NCBI GenBank assembly: GCA_900074885.1
Contig: FJUW01000037.1
Location: 62,001-126,000 of the forward strand
Length of the DNA: 64,000 nt
Reading direction: 5' to 3'
Origin: Rhynchosporium graminicola
Lineage: Eukaryota > Ascomycota > Leotiomycetes > Helotiales > Ploettnerulaceae
This document shows, piece after piece, positions 62,885-64,000 of this stretch. The position numbers were made by a program, and so were the translations under genes. The notes below the pieces were generated by a model. It was not told where the DNA came from. It saw nothing but the letters and a program-made list of their open reading frames with translations, and ran no database searches. Position 1 is the first letter of the stretch. Every line of letters begins with the position of its first letter.

Positions 62885-64000
62885 GGTATATATATATAAG
62901 GTACCTTACGCTCTATCTCTCTTCTTCTTCCTTCCTTATCTTTTTATTTCCTTTATAGTAGACTATATAAGACCGCCTTAGCCTCTTTACTTATTTATTC
63001 TTACTTATATACTGCCTCGAGTCTTATATTATTATATTAAATAAAAAGATTAAGATAGCTAAAGATAGCTTAATATAATATCTTACTACTAAGTTAGTTA
63101 TTCGATAACTACTCGCATATAGCCGAGATACTAGAGATCTCTCGGATAGCTATAAATTAGAGTTTAATTTAGCTTATTATAAATAGTATAATAGAGAAAG
63201 TCTTCGCTAACGCTCTTTTAATAACTCTCTTAGTATAAAGGAATTATAGATAGATTTTAAAGAAAGTATAATAAATACCCTAGAACTTTAACCTTTACGT
63301 ATCGCTACCGAAATAGCCCTAATATATCCCTTTTTTAAGCTATTATAATAGTTCCTAACTAATAAACTAGAGACTCCTCTAGTTCTAAAGGACCTTAACG
63401 CGATCCTCCTCGCTCTACCTCCGAATCTAATCTATTATACTTTTCCTTACTTTAAACGTCTCTTATACTAGAGAATATTAATACCTTATTAAGAAAGTAC
63501 TAACTAAGAGAGAAAGGAAAATAAAAGCGAAATTCCCTAAGAGTATAATCGCTAAGTACTCCTACTACTATAGATAACTCGAACCTGATCTATTCCCTCT
63601 TATAACAATTAGCGGACTAAGAGGAAAAGAATAACTCTCTAGAAGATACTATAGATAGACTAATCTCTATATAAGATAAGTTCCTTATAGGGGTCTCTTA
63701 CTTATCTTTAACTCTTCTATTAGAACTAATACTATAATCTCCGCGTATTCTAGAGTTTAATAAGCTAATAAACTCTATTCTAATACGTAGTACCGAAAGA
63801 GAAGATACTATTTCTAATAAACTATCTCCTTCTCTTAGCGCTAAATTAGTAGAGTTACGCTCTAGGAAGTCTTATCTTATTAAGAAGATCTTATCTCTAG
63901 ATAATAGATCAGACCTTACCTTCCTCTAATAGAGAGTATCGATACGAGACCGGCTAGTTATAAACGCTAACTATTACCTTACGGACTTCTCTTAGCGCGT
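62885..64000 (+). mobile_element. Second, related LTR element in opposite orientation (LTR plus start of interior, runs off window)
   Basis: The reverse complement of the LTR above reappears on the plus strand, best over about 62961-63036 (ACTATATAAGACCGC through a mutated TTATTATA end at 63036). It is directly followed by the same LTR-interior junction (TTAAATAAAAAGATTAAG at 63036-63053), and another shared block (CTAGAGATCTCTCGGATAGC) at about 63130. The upstream half of this LTR has diverged, so its left end is not fixed. The interior to 64000 is TA-rich, stop-filled and poor in CA/TG dinucleotides. No protein can be read. Confidence 0.65.

Noticed and set aside
63530..63600. Possible gag-type CCHC zinc knuckle in the second LTR element
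   Set aside because: The spacing only partly fits, the histidine position is Glu or Leu, and not all missing cysteines can be explained by RIP-type transitions.

Overview
The window is nuclear DNA of a filamentous ascomycete (Pezizomycotina, probably Leotiomycetes; this placement is an inference). The evidence is dense short GT-AG introns of about 45-60 bp with CTAAC/CTGAC-like branch sites, C-ending codon preference in the clear genes, a Con7-type C2H2 regulator, a Fus c 3-like hydrophilic protein, and an AT-rich end block whose repeats differ only by transitions, as repeat-induced point mutation (RIP) produces. No bacterial-style operons or CRISPR arrays were seen.

Left part (1-20 kb): the 3' end of a thiamine-salvage TenA/THI-4 gene, the DEAD-box helicase DBP2 (8 exons, one unusually long internal intron), a small single-pass membrane protein with two LPxY motifs (minus strand), a Puf3-type pumilio RNA-binding protein (6 exons) and a Fus c 3-like protein (minus). 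Long intergenic stretches separate them and hold many short tandem repeats.

Middle (20-38 kb): Con7, a C2H2 transcription factor (minus), then about 11 kb in which I could support no ordinary gene. A 29-residue membrane microprotein with strongly biased codons follows, and then a doubtful 105-residue ORF.

Right part (39-58 kb): the densest block, mostly minus strand. In coordinate order it holds a PH-LRR scaffold protein, HTD2 (mitochondrial fatty-acid dehydratase), PHA2 (prephenate dehydratase), eRF1/SUP45, a secreted SMP-30-like lactonase (plus), a gamma-glutamylcyclotransferase-like protein and the MAPKKK Ste11 (SAM, RA and kinase domains). These are mainly housekeeping and signalling genes with no obvious common pathway.

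End (about 60.8-64 kb): an AT-rich, RIP-degraded nest of transposable elements. A relic resembling a FAR1/MULE-type DNA transposase is interrupted by a 1,541-bp LTR element. That element has two 202-bp LTRs, a perfect 5-bp target duplication, and LTRs that differ at 17 sites, all transitions. A related LTR in the opposite orientation follows and runs off the window.

Exon borders were set by hand from splice signals, reading frame and family motifs. No alignment or transcript data were available.
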